Positions 12,601 through 24,124 of a stretch of 64,000 nt of DNA are shown piece by piece. Each line of letters begins with the position of its first letter. Position 1 is the stretch's first letter. This stretch comes from Copromyces sp. CBS 386.78 (taxonomy: Eukaryota; Ascomycota; Sordariomycetes; Sordariales; Sordariaceae). Position numbers and translations under genes: made by a program. The stretch lies in NCBI GenBank assembly GCA_030685235.1, contig MU839083.1, forward strand, positions 186,001 through 250,000, written 5' to 3'. Below the pieces are notes generated by a model. That model did not search any database. It was not told the origin of the DNA and saw nothing but the letters and a program-made list of their open reading frames with translations.

Positions 12601-15600
12601 GCTTAGCCTAGAGAGAGAGGGTGGTACACGTAGAGGGAAATCCAATCAGATGCCGCAAGAAAGCAAGATCCTGTAGATTGGCGAGCAGACAACTTCTCGT
12701 TGCCTTGAGGTCCTCATGACAAATCTACCTCGCAAGAAAGTGTCAAAGCGAACGTCGGAGGGAAGGAGCCCAGTGGTCACTGTGCTCCACCTCCGCATTT
12801 TAATATTGTGGAGTCAACATGTGGAGCCAATGTGCGCAAGCTGCCAGGGCCAGGGCTGTTGCCGTGAGGGGGCCAGCTGCCAGGAACGAACCGACGATTC
12901 GACGAACACCCCTTCCCCCGCCTGGGAAGTTGCTCTTTCCCAAAGACCCCAAGGAAGAAAGTAATGACCATGAGATGACCCCTCACACTTCTGTCAACGC
13001 TTGGAATGGTGATGGAAGATGGAAAACCTCGATCTCGAAAGCCTTGACTAAATGGTCCTCCTGATCCCTTAATTCCCACCAATTTCCACATCGAGACAGT
13101 CGAATTGCTTCCGAACTCCGTAACGCACGGAAGGTTTGCCCCTTTTTCTCATTCTTTTCTTTTCTATGCTTTCTTGTGAACGTATCCCATAGCGAATCGT
13201 CCTTTTGTGCGGTCTCGCAAGTGGAGGTGCGTATGCAGCTTTCCTTTGCCCTTTCCCAAAGCGCTTCTACGCTCGGCAAACAACCCGAACCTTTTTTCCC
13301 CATAGTAAAAAGGCGGAGTGACAACGAAATAAAATCGAAAGTCCGCTTTCGGTCAAAATCTACAGGAACCGACCGAAAAGGCGGAATGGAACCCCTCAGA
13401 TCACGAGAAAACCGCACGAGGAAGTGGATAGTTCATATTGGCGGTGACAAGTGTGTTTGGGGCCCTGGCTTACTCCGCCTGGAGGAGCCACCAGCAACTC
13501 CATCGTACCATCGTGGACTCCCGTCTGGGGAAGAACGTTGGAAGAAGCCTCTCTCTTCTCCGACTCCCACTACGCCGCCATTTGACAGAGGAATGGACGA
13601 CAAGGTACGCATGTACACTAGGTAGGTAAAATCAAAATGGCCTCCCCCGCCCCGCCATTCCTCAAAGAGGGCATTTGAGGCCATCCATCATCCACCATTC
13701 GCCATCACCGGTTTAACCAAATCTTGTATTACCGGCGAGCCTCCGGCCTTAACACAGCACAGCAGGGCAACGCACCCGTAAACCTACCGGAGATTTGCCA
13801 TGAGGTCAGTTACCAATCCGCTTCAAACACCCCGCGTTCACGCAGCAGTAGCGTAGAAAGTGCAGCATGGGGCAATGAATCCGATGCAGGCAGTTTCCCA
13901 TCGATACAGTACACTACAATATACACAATAGTCGCCGGCTCGTTCGGTGATTGTGGTGAACGATGACTGGTGAGTGGTCAGTTCGGTTAATTGTTTTGCT
14001 TCCATTCTTCGAGGTTGCTTCTTGTTTGAGCAGCCATGGCAGCTTACCAGCTGGTGTCCAGCTGTTCTGGACCTGAAGACTTCTGGAAGAGGTCAAGTGT
14101 AAAAAAGAAGGGAGTGCGGGGGTGTGTAGGCAAAGAGAAAGAGACACAGTGAGGACCTTGGCGGGAAAGGTAGAGAGAATATCTTCACCCCCTCCCCTTC
14201 TGCTGCTCGGATGTAACCCCTCTGCTTCCAGGGTTTCGATTATGTATCGTACTGTATCGGGAATCCTTCACTGTGTACGAAGCAAGCAAGGAATGACGAA
14301 GGGACTTTTCTTGCGTGCAAAGAGAGGGAGTGCCAAAGAGAGTTGCCCGCTGCAGTGCTGCTGCGGATGGGATATTGGTGTGGGTGGCAGTGGCAGTGGA
14401 TTGTAGCAAATCCAGCAAGCAATGAATGGGCAAGAAGTGACAATGTGGTAAACACGCAGGCCGCCATAGGGCATTCGCTTGTATGGCAAGGCAGGCAGGC
14501 GGCTGAATGGAAGTTTGAAACTGGAGCCTTCTTCTCCATTACTTCACGCCTCTCTGTAGAGATGGTGATCCAATCTTTGTCAACCTGTGGTTCGCTTCTA
14601 TGGTTGTGTAGGGCCATCAATCTTTTGGCGATGCCCACGGCCGTCCTGCTTTGCTGGTTCGGTAGGATAACCGAACACGAACGAATAAGGTTTAAGGACA
14701 AGCGAATGCTTTAGCGAACGAGTGCTATGTCGATTGGATGGGCAGTGTTGCTCTCGATAGTCGAATCCGAGGCTCAAAGGTAAATGTTGCACGGGCACGG
14801 TCGTTTAGCTTTCCTCGTCCGGTTACCTTTAGTCGACTCCCATCACTAAAAGTAGACTGGGCTAAAGGTTTGGTATGTTGGTTCGCCTGACCCCAAGAGC
14901 GTCCAAATGGCTCCGCTTATATGACCCTGCTGAATAAATGGTATGACACGGGAGTAGTGGTATGAGAATGATAAGAGAAAAGAGGAAACCAGACATGCAT
15001 GAGTGAAGAATATATTCCACACTAGGGACGCTAGGACTTGGACCATTGGAATCAAGGGTGCCATGTGCTCTCTCAAGATAAGGTTACACAGATACAGGAC
15101 TATAGGTCGCCCTGGGTGCCTTGTCCTTCTTCATGTTAGCATCACTGACCGTGTAACTTGATTTCTTACAGAGTGCCAACGTTACCGTGTGCAGGATTTC
15201 TTGCCAGAACTGTTGGAAACACTCTCAAGGCAAATCTTGAAATCGGCCGCCAGGTGACCGATGAGCGGACCGGCTGACCGTGTGGCGGCAAGAGAGATCA
15301 CAGCGAGCAACGCCGACCCACTATCCGTCCACAACTCCTGGGTATGAACCCTACCGAGTCGTCGGTCTTGCTCAGCATTGCCAAAGGCGTGATCACAAAA
15401 GCCAAGCAAGGAATGAAAAGGAGAATATTATGGATCTGCTGGACACATCTTGCTATGCCTACCGTGTCTGTATCAGGAGATGATAGAAGCAAACAAACCT
15501 TTCCAGACACGGTAGATGCTGCCCAAGTATGCGGGAACAGTGCCTCCTTCGGTGTTGTTGTCCGTGAACTAGTTGACCCAGAGGCGTGGAAGACTTGTGA

Positions 15601-18600
15601 TCCGGCAGCCGACAGACTACCCAGTTACCAAGCAAGCACTTCACTCACGCACACCCTAACACCCTGGGCGCAGAAGGCGCTAACAGACTATTCACGACGA
15701 CATGACCATCACCGTGTACTCGACCACCCAGAGGGCACCACTCTGTTGGTACAAACACACTCAGCTGGGCTATCCGGAGGAGTGGAAACTACCACCAGAT
15801 GGCAAATATGCCAGGCCGATTCGCTACCAACTGCTTGTTCAAGCCATCCCGTTCAAGTTTGCCTCTTACCAGCTCATTTCGGCCGTTGCAATTCCGAAGT
15901 TTGGGATAACTTTTTTTTTTTTTTTTTCACCCCTTTTGCTTGCTTGGAAGCACACTCAATATGTAAGGAGCAAGCAAACAAGCCATAATAGCAAGCAACC
16001 ACTCCAGCTTCCCAGCAGAGTGGCTCAGATGGCTCAAGTCCGAGGGAATGGGCATGTCAATGGACACTGGGACGGGCGTTGGTTACTAGTGTCGACTTTA
16101 GCAAGCTTGCTCGGAAGTGAATGTCCTTGATTCGGTAACCACTTGGCGAGGAAGTGATCACACTGATGGATCATGTTTGATGGCTGATGGGAGCAGAACG
16201 ACTGCCTGGAATGTGATGGCTGATGGCTGAGCGAGTGGGTAGTCCAACACCCGCGACCTTGGGCTTGGGTTTTGCCCTTCCCGCGCGGAGCGGAGGAGCA
16301 AACTTGGACGGGGTGGCTATTCGGTTTGAACCTAATTGTGATTTCTGGTAACCATTTGAACCTAGAGTGTAGGATCTAGAGGGCACATGGTTAGCCAGGG
16401 TTGGTCATAATCTACCGCCAGTATCGCGTAAAATGAGAAAAGGATCAAGGCCATCCATCCATGTCTGGACATGTCTGGAAATATCCTAACATGTTCGGGT
16501 CCACTCATCAGGCCCTTTCACGAGAATGAAAGGCGTCAGGTGCTCTCAGATAGGAAAGATTGATAACAAGATTCAAAGGCGGAGGAGGTTTCCCATGGGA
16601 GCTGGCTCGCTGGCTATCAGTACCCAAAGGTCATGATGCTATCTCGCCATGATGCTTGGCGTGCTGGGGAAGTCGGTTCGTCGGCACGGCAGCGCTATGT
16701 ATGCATCTATTATCGGAGAACCGTCAACGGCCTGGAATTGCGGTTGTCTCTGAATCATGCTCAAAGGCATGAGAAAAAGTAAGGGCGACTCGTGTTGAGT
16801 GTCGTGATGTGCATGGTTCGCGTGGTATGAGCAAGGAGAAAAAGGAAAGAAGAGGAATGAGAAGTGACCGAAAGCGAGCAGGTCCCTCCCATCCAGCCAA
16901 TCAGTAAGCACGAGGTGGGGTTTCACACGCTGAGCGGGAAGGCCCGTGGCAGCGTGGTTGCCTTTCACGGTGCTTTTTTGGGGGGCACTTTCCAACAAGC
17001 TTTCAGGGCTCTTTCCCTTCATCCGAGACCCACCTCCTCTCAACGGTGAGCATATCGACGTGAAGCAAGGAAGAGGAAGGCGTGGGAAAATTGATGGAAA
17101 CGAATGCGAAATCTTTCTATTCTCCTTTTCATCTTCCCGTCCTCCTGCGATGCTTCCATTTTCGTCCATTCTCAGCCTCATCTTCCGAAACGTGCGACGT
17201 CCACGACAGCTGCGGCGGGCTTACCCAACCTGCCCGGTCGAGCTTGGTTGAGCCTATGAGACAAAAAAGCAAGACCATTTAGGTAGAGCAAGTCCGCGGC
17301 GATATGATGCTCGCTTGACGCTGTGTCAATCCCGTCCTGTTGAGGCACTCTGACGAGTACGTAGAAGCATGGAAGTTGGGCCATACGAGAACGAGCTTTC
17401 CTTCTGCTCGTCCCAGTCTAGAGGCATTCCCTCGCAAGCCACGTCTCACCTCACCTATTTTCTGTCGCCTCCCTTCCTCGTCACAACGTCTCACTTGCTT
17501 TTTCTCTTGATTTTCCCTGCTCCAGCGTTGCAACTTGGCCGTTGAGATGTTGATCTTGTACACAGTATCACTGTCAACTGTTCCATGGAAACCTTTGCAA
17601 GTCCACTCTTACCCTACGTAGCGTGTGATGGTGATGGGTCATGGGAAACTTTTTCTTTTGTGCATTAAACAGTTCCGATAGGATGGGATAGAGGATTGTT
17701 AATGGAGGACGATCCCGTCGTATTCCATTTCACAACATGCCATCTCTGGTAGTCCCATCTCTGGTAGGTAGCGCTTATCTCGGAAGTCCCACCACCCTAT
17801 ATCGGCTCTCCATGCTCACTCTATCTTAGGTTCTATACTTGGTGGCCCCTATCAAGCCATCACCAAACCCGTCGTCGTTGTTACTGCCATGGCTGTCTAT
17901 CACCAGCTAGCATGAGCATGTGGTCGTCGATGGAGCTAGCGTCATAAGCACGCGCGGCAGGGTTGCATCGAAGGGTGGTGATGATATCCTCTAGGTGAAC
18001 ACCTGCGCAGCAAATGCCAGGCTTCTCCTTCTTGGCCATTTTCTCTCTTCAAGAAGCTAACTTAAACAGTGATTAGCTTGTCCCAAGTTCTGCCCGTGAG
18101 GCATACCACTACTGCATGCACGGCTTTCCCAAAATGGCTTGCGATGCTTCTCCATTACAGTATTGCCAACCAGAGCACCTACCCGTGACTAGAGAAATCC
18201 CCTATTCGATAGCAGCTTTCCATCAAGTCATTGGGCGAGACTCTTGTTCCTTTCACACCCATCCGCCCAAGGCTACCACTATCACCACCATTCACAACCG
18301 GGAGGTCACTCACCTGTGCCTCTCGCCCTCCCAGCCGTTCGGTGCTCGGTGCTATCTTGTGCATTCACAGCGGCTGGGTGTCTGGGTCTCAAACGCCCGG
18401 CTGGCTGCGAGCACACTGGCACACGGATGTTGACCTCGATCCGGTCAGGCTTGTGCCTCAGAGACGCAGAAGAGGAGCTGCAGTTTGCCGCAGATCTCAA
18501 GGAGAAACAGTACTGTATTGAGCGGATAATGACGCTCTCTTTGCCCTACATAATAGTGTACATTTCCCCCGTGTGTATCGGCACTTTCCCACATTTCCAC

Positions 18601-21600
18601 GCGGACGCCAAGGTAGACTGCCATCACCTCACGGTTTCATTTCTCTGAGACATACAGACGATTATCATGCAGCATAGCCGGGTCGGTGTATGCCGCTGCT
18701 CTCCCGAGCCTGTCGCTTTGTTCCGTCGCATACGGGACCCCAGTGATCATCAGCACCTCCGTGGACACCCACTGGGTTCACGTTTGAAAGTCACAAGTGT
18801 GTATACCGAATTGTACGTGTGTGCGCGCGGAAAGGCATGTCTCCAATGGATGGGGGGATGGCGTGCATGTTCTACCCTACCTTGACTCCTCCTTCTCTCC
18901 TTTGTCTCTCACCAGCCGGATCAACCTTTGAGCCACCAAGAAGCTGCGATCACCCGTGGGCGCATTTTGCCGTCTGTTTAGTGACAGCAGTAGCCGTTAT
19001 CGAACATAGCCCCGAAACTGTGCACAAGTGTGTGGTGTGCAATGAAGGTGGGTAACATTCATTGCTCAACTATCGGACGCCAGCTCTGGAGCCTCCCTCA
19101 CAGATACACACCTTTTCAGGCCGACAATACTATCAAAACAGGAAAAGGAAACTAAGCTAGCCCTTAAACTGCCTGCTATCGTTGACTGCTCACCTGTTGA
19201 TTGGCATATTGGCTCCGAGTGCGAGAAGGACATCTCACATCAACCGTTTCAGACATGAGGTAGTGCTCTCAAGCTCACCCACTACGAGTTGCCACCGATA
19301 CTAGGCGTACACAAAGCTATGCCCAGCAGCAGTCGGAACTTTTTCTCCACGTGGGTAGTTGAGCCTTGCTCTACCATGCTGTGGAACGATAGTGAACCAG
19401 TCTGAATGTTTACAACTGAAAAAGAGGGAATTCGGATCACCAGTGTGTAGCAGCTTACCGTGTTGGATGCCGGATTTCTTTTCTTATCATCATTTTATCT
19501 GGAGATCACCATGGGAATGACCAGCTGCACGCTGCTACTGCTACGGTTACTGCAATGGATTTTTGCCATGACTATCGAGTTGATAAGTTTGATATGGAGT
19601 TAAAAGCCTGGTTGTGCCCCTGGATTCACAGCGGCGAGAACCAAGTTTTTAGAACCTATCCCATAATCACACCACAAACACCATCCTCAATGGCGGATGT
19701 ACACAGTGATGAGATACTGACTGCTACCGCTACACAAGTTCTCGATTTTTTTCTTAATCCTTTCTGATAGGCGTTATGTGTGGTGCAAGTCACTGGTGTG
19801 GCCCTTTTATGAGATTATGAGATTGGAAGTCCCTCCTTGTAGGGACGTGGACCCTTATACTATCCTTAACACCGCTGCACCTGCAGTAGCTCCATATTAT
19901 TTCCTGTTTTGCGTGCCATGTTTTTCAACTCTCAGAGTCTTTCGTTTTCCATACTACACCAGCTGATCCCGCAAGACTCAGCTTACATAGCGAGGTCTGT
20001 CTGTTCACGATGTTTTAAGGGCTGGGAATGTCAGGCGAGAGAGCATGTACATAGTATGTGGGTGAATGTTCTCCCAGAGAAGATCTGCTTGTATCTTCTA
20101 GTTTGGATACGCAAGGCTGGCTGAGTCTCCTCACTCATTCGGGTGGTCATGACAATGGTTCATCGCCCCAAACTGACACCGTCATGGTATAGACGAGCTG
20201 GGCTCAGTTGAAGGAAAACATTAAACAGACGTCAAGGTAAAGAATCTCGCTTATCTGGCCGAGCATATTCGCCTATCTCAGGCAATTTGGAGGTCATTAT
20301 AGGTGAGCCACGATCTCGATATACCGACAGGACTTCACGTTGCATCCAATTACTTACAAGCTGCAAGGTATATTTGTGTTCTGTTAACCGTACACTCAAA
20401 GTCATATCCAACAGCCTACTGCAAAAAAGTCGCTGTTTATTCATTTCGTTAACCTGACCTCGGGGAAGGCCTTCAAAATGTTATGTGCAAGCAGGTATGT
20501 ATCCCTCAATGAAACACCATAAAAAGCCACCTTGGTAGCACGACCGATACCAAGGTTTGAATGATTTGGGTTACTAAAACCAGAAATGCCGAATGCTCAC
20601 GTAGTACATGGAAACCTTACGATACGTCGTCCCTGTCGGCAGATCTCGTTTCTCACTTTAATCCGAAATTGGGTGAACGACACGAGATGCATGAAATTCA
20701 TGGTCCCAGAATGATGGACTTCAATCTAGGTACGAGTCGGTCCGGTAGGCAAGGACAAGGGCGGCTACATCCATCGCATCGTCAAGGTGCTCGCCGCCGG
20801 CGGTCAAGTGACCCATCTACTATGTCAAGGCACGAGCCTGTGAAAAGGGGAAAGACTGAATTCGAGAACCACAACCTTACCTTGACGGCTTCCTACATCT
20901 TTTGCCTTCTTCAGCGAGCACAACAAGAACACAACATGCTGAACAAGGTTCGGATCAGGGGGCGAGCAGATGCGGCTCCTTTCGTTTTGAGTGTCAAGCG
21001 CATGTTGCGTATATCGTACAAGCGGCTATCCGCGTCTCCAGTTCGTTGCTGAGGCGCCCTGCCATGTCTGTGGAATCGAGGTTGCCTCGTTCATGATTCC
21101 CTTTTGCCTAATCATTGGATCATGCGATGATAGAAGTGAGATTGTTGCGGTCGTTATTCGGGTTGCCTGGATGGGAAGAATGGACATGGATGGAACTGTG
21201 AAAGCATGATCACGAAGCGCCTACCTAGACAAACTGCGAGATGAGCTGTATTGCATCGCTTCTCGTCGATTTGCAACGCTAAAAAATGAGGCGCTTGTTT
21301 ACACCGCGGCTGCATTCGTCGAAGGAGGTTGGAGGCTACTCCATGGAAAAGAAGGAGTGTATGGAGTAAATGCCTACTAATATGATCAGCGACAGTGGAG
21401 CACTCGCTTTCAGAAGAAAGAAGGAGCGGCAAGGGAGAGAGCTGGCAACGTTCAAGAACAAAAAAAAGAAAAGCCCAAGAGAAAACAGGAACCATCGGAA
21501 CCGGAATCATTCCACAATAAGGCAATGCCATCTGCCTCTTTAAATGTCATGACCATTGTGGCCGTCAACATCATGAGATCATCATCAGAAGTTCAAATAG

Positions 21601-23357
21601 AATATTGTTTGCTTCGCTCGTTCCTTCTTCAAAAGCCAAATCAAGCGAAAGAGAAAGAAGGTCAAAAGGCTATGGCTTCCACTTGAGAAGAAGAGGAGGA
21701 GGAAAGGTTGCACGGGTATCATAATAACAAGAACCTCGGAACCGAGGCAATTGCGGTCCGGAGTCCTTTCCACCTTCTGCCTTCCATCAGTCGTTCTTTC
21801 CTCTCAGCTTTAAGCCCACTTGTGCAACTCAGTGAGTTTGTGTTGAAGGGAAGATGGAGAAAGAGATCGAATTGAGGCAGGAGCGAGGCACGGTTGATTT
21901 CTTTTTTCCTTTCTCTATAACGCCAGGTCAGGGGGGGCACACTGCAGCAATCTCTAACTGTGAAACCTTGGAACTTGAACGTCCGCGCCGCGAGCAGGGT
22001 GAGCAAGAGTAAAAAAAAGTGGAATAACAAAGCCCCGAGATTGATTGAAACCTCAACCCCCCAAGTCTTGCATCAATACCTGAGGTATTTCTACTGTACT
22101 AGATTGGCACAGTCTGAGCCAGCAAGAACTCAACACCATCTATCCCATGGTTACACGACATCAACTGCCCCGCGTCGTTCTCGCTTACTGTGTAGATACT
22201 TATGAGTAACCATCCTAAGGACCAATAACTCTCTCTTAGCAATATCAGCATCAGCATCTTTCGCTAGCTATTGACCGTCCTACGTGAGCTATCATGTCGC
22301 CTTGCGCGTTCAGGGGGGACGTTATGAACGTCATGAGGTTGAAACGGCTCCGAGGTCGGAAGCCGGTAACATAAGTTGGGAAGTCGGGGGTTCGGGTTCT
22401 TTTCTTCGGGGAGCGATTGTCGATCCTTTCTTGAGCCTGTCTGCTTGGTGGAATCCATTCGATCCACCGTTGAGTGTTCTTATTTTCGGGATAAGAATCC
22501 CCAGGACGTACTGAGGAGGTTGCCCGCCGTCATGATCGGCAAATTCACGATAACCAACGATGGTGTTGAGGCAAAATCATTTGAAGAAAAAAAAAAAAAA
22601 AAAATAATTGAAAAAAAAAGGAAAAAAAAAAACGTCAACATGCACACACACTTGTCACTCGACAGTGGCAAGATGAACTTGGCGAATGAGATTGCATCTC
22701 GAATCTGAGAACATGTTTCTCGAGCATAGAAAGAAGGCCATTCAAAGCACGGTGATGAAATTGTGTAACCTTTATATGCAGTCAATTCATGCAATGGAGA
22801 TCTCCTGGGCACGACTACCATCAGAAATATTTTTCTTTTACCAACGCCTTGGTGTATTTCGACAATCATTGTCCTGTGGACGTTTGTGTATAGTGGCTAC
22901 TACGTAGACAGAAGTAAAAAAAAACATCGACCAGATGGAGAGGAATTCGCTGAATGATCGGTCCCATGGGACCAGCTGTCTACGATGAATTAATTACATC
23001 TGATAATCATCATTCTATTGGGAGTCTCACAAAAGTTTGATTCACCGTGGTCAACTGAAGATGGAGAGACAATTCAACGAACCCATCAAATAATCAGTCA
23101 GATCTGAACCAAACATCACACATGCTTACACCGAGAACACCCGAAGAAGAACTGACATGACATCACACTAACCTTTAGAATACAACAATTCAACTTGAAC
23201 ATGAGAATTTACATATTTATCTGTGACCGTTATACACAGTTCCCGAGCTTCTCGACCACTTGAGTACAACAAACAGCAGAGATCTACGAGTGACCAACCA
23301 AGCTCAACGGCTTCCATGTTTTGACCACCACCTTTGGAAGATTCCATTTAGAGAGAC

Positions 23358-23364
23358 ATATAAG
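23358..23364 (+). promoter_or_regulatory. TATA box of the 5S rRNA gene
   Basis: The sequence ATATAAG sits about 29 bases upstream of the 5S start. N. crassa 5S genes characteristically need a TATA-like element at about -29 in addition to internal control regions. The spacing supports a live gene rather than a stray copy. Confidence 0.8.
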
Positions 23365-23387
23365 CAGTTGCATGAGGCTAATAGAGC

Positions 23388-23506
23388 ACATACGACCATA
23401 GATGGTAGAAAACTCGGGATCCCGTCCGCTCTCCCATAGATAAGCTACCAATCGCTTGACTAGTAGTTGGGTCGGTGACGACCAGCGAATCCCAGGTGTT
23501 GTATGT
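23388..23506 (+). rRNA. 5S ribosomal RNA gene (dispersed, variant type)
   Basis: A 119-base 5S rRNA gene transcribed by RNA polymerase III. The 5' end ACATACGACCAT and the 3' end GTTGTATGT pair to form helix I. Hallmark internal blocks are present, including the CTCGGGATCCCGTCCGCTC region and GTCGGTGACGACCAGCG. GATGGTAG (23401-23408) pairs with CTACCAATC (23445-23453), apart from a bulged A, so this arm keeps its pairing although it differs from the common N. crassa sequence as I recall it. Neurospora 5S genes are scattered singly through the genome in several sequence types, unlike the usual tandem arrays. The upstream TATA at -29 and the downstream T8 support expression. Confidence 0.93.
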
Positions 23507-23507
23507 C

Positions 23508-23515
23508 TTTTTTTT
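23508..23515 (+). terminator. RNA polymerase III T-run terminator
   Basis: Eight consecutive T residues begin two bases after the 5S rRNA 3' end, the standard Pol III stop signal. A second, much longer T-run follows at 23532-23567. Confidence 0.85.
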
Positions 23516-23529
23516 GCAGTTTTTCCCTC

Positions 23530-23531
<2 letters not shown>

Positions 23532-23567
<36 letters not shown>
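23532..23567. repeat. Homopolymer T tract (about 36)
   Basis: Uninterrupted T-run immediately downstream of the 5S rRNA terminator. Exact length is uncertain by nature. Confidence 0.9.
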
Positions 23568-23568
<1 letters not shown>

Positions 23569-24124
23569 GTTTCGTCATTGGAAGTGTTGATGGCAGTCAT
23601 TTCATTTTTTGTTACTTGTCTTTTGGCAGTTGTTCTGTTTGTGGTGTTGATGATACATTGGGTGTAGCACTTGCGAGTAGGAAGATCCACAGTGTGTAGG
23701 TGGTTGGTGTTGGCAGTTGCTGGTAATGAAAAATGCAAGTTACTACTCACACAATCACTTGTCTATAAAGTTACAACAACGGTAGAGGACAATCCGAGAA
23801 TACGCAGCGAGACGATCAAAGTCATTGTACAACAATGCTTCAAACATTGACTTGAACTCTTCCTTCTCCTCCCAAAACGCTTGTCCCCATCCTAACCAAC
23901 CAAGAAACCACCTACCCGATACCCATCTAAAGTCCTTGTTCTTAGCCTTTTCTTATAACATAAGTATTTGGCATAAAGAAGCTCATCCGGAACTGTATAT
24001 CACAGAGTTTTATGCCTTCACACACTTCGATAACCCTACTCATGAACCCCAGACAAAACATCATCCACGGTCAATTCGCCATGAGCACTCTACACACATA
24101 GTCAACTGAACCCCCAGATCCCAA
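23568..24124. other. Intergenic between 5S rRNA and carboxylesterase
   Basis: No gene seen. The right part is C/A-rich and probably holds the 3' UTR of the minus-strand carboxylesterase. Confidence 0.5.

Larger units (their letters stand above)
1757..23387. other. 21.6-kb gene-poor intergenic segment
   Basis: I found no convincing protein gene on either strand between the ECL1-family start and the 5S rRNA gene. Frames of 140-220 codons exist (for example around 2475-3143, 15344-15988 and 16639-17181), but they lack domains, contain translated homopolymer tracts and do not show the C-ending codon bias of the real genes here. Base composition is ordinary, without the CpA/TpG depletion of RIP. 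The segment carries many microsatellites and homopolymers (listed separately). The left 1-3 kb is presumably the promoter and leader of the ECL1-family gene. Unannotated non-coding transcripts or multi-exon genes with tiny exons cannot be excluded. Confidence 0.5.

Noticed and set aside
15651..15666. CCCTAAC-ACCCT string considered as a telomerase RNA template or interstitial telomere
   Set aside because: It does not contain 1.5 continuous units of the TTAGGG complement, and no surrounding structure was recognised.
15344..15988. 214-codon plus-strand frame
   Set aside because: No domain and no codon bias. It translates a T17 homopolymer as Phe, and other frames overlap it. It looks like chance in non-coding DNA.
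16639..17181. 180-codon minus-strand frame
   Set aside because: Composition is not protein-like and there is no ATG-anchored family similarity that I recognise.
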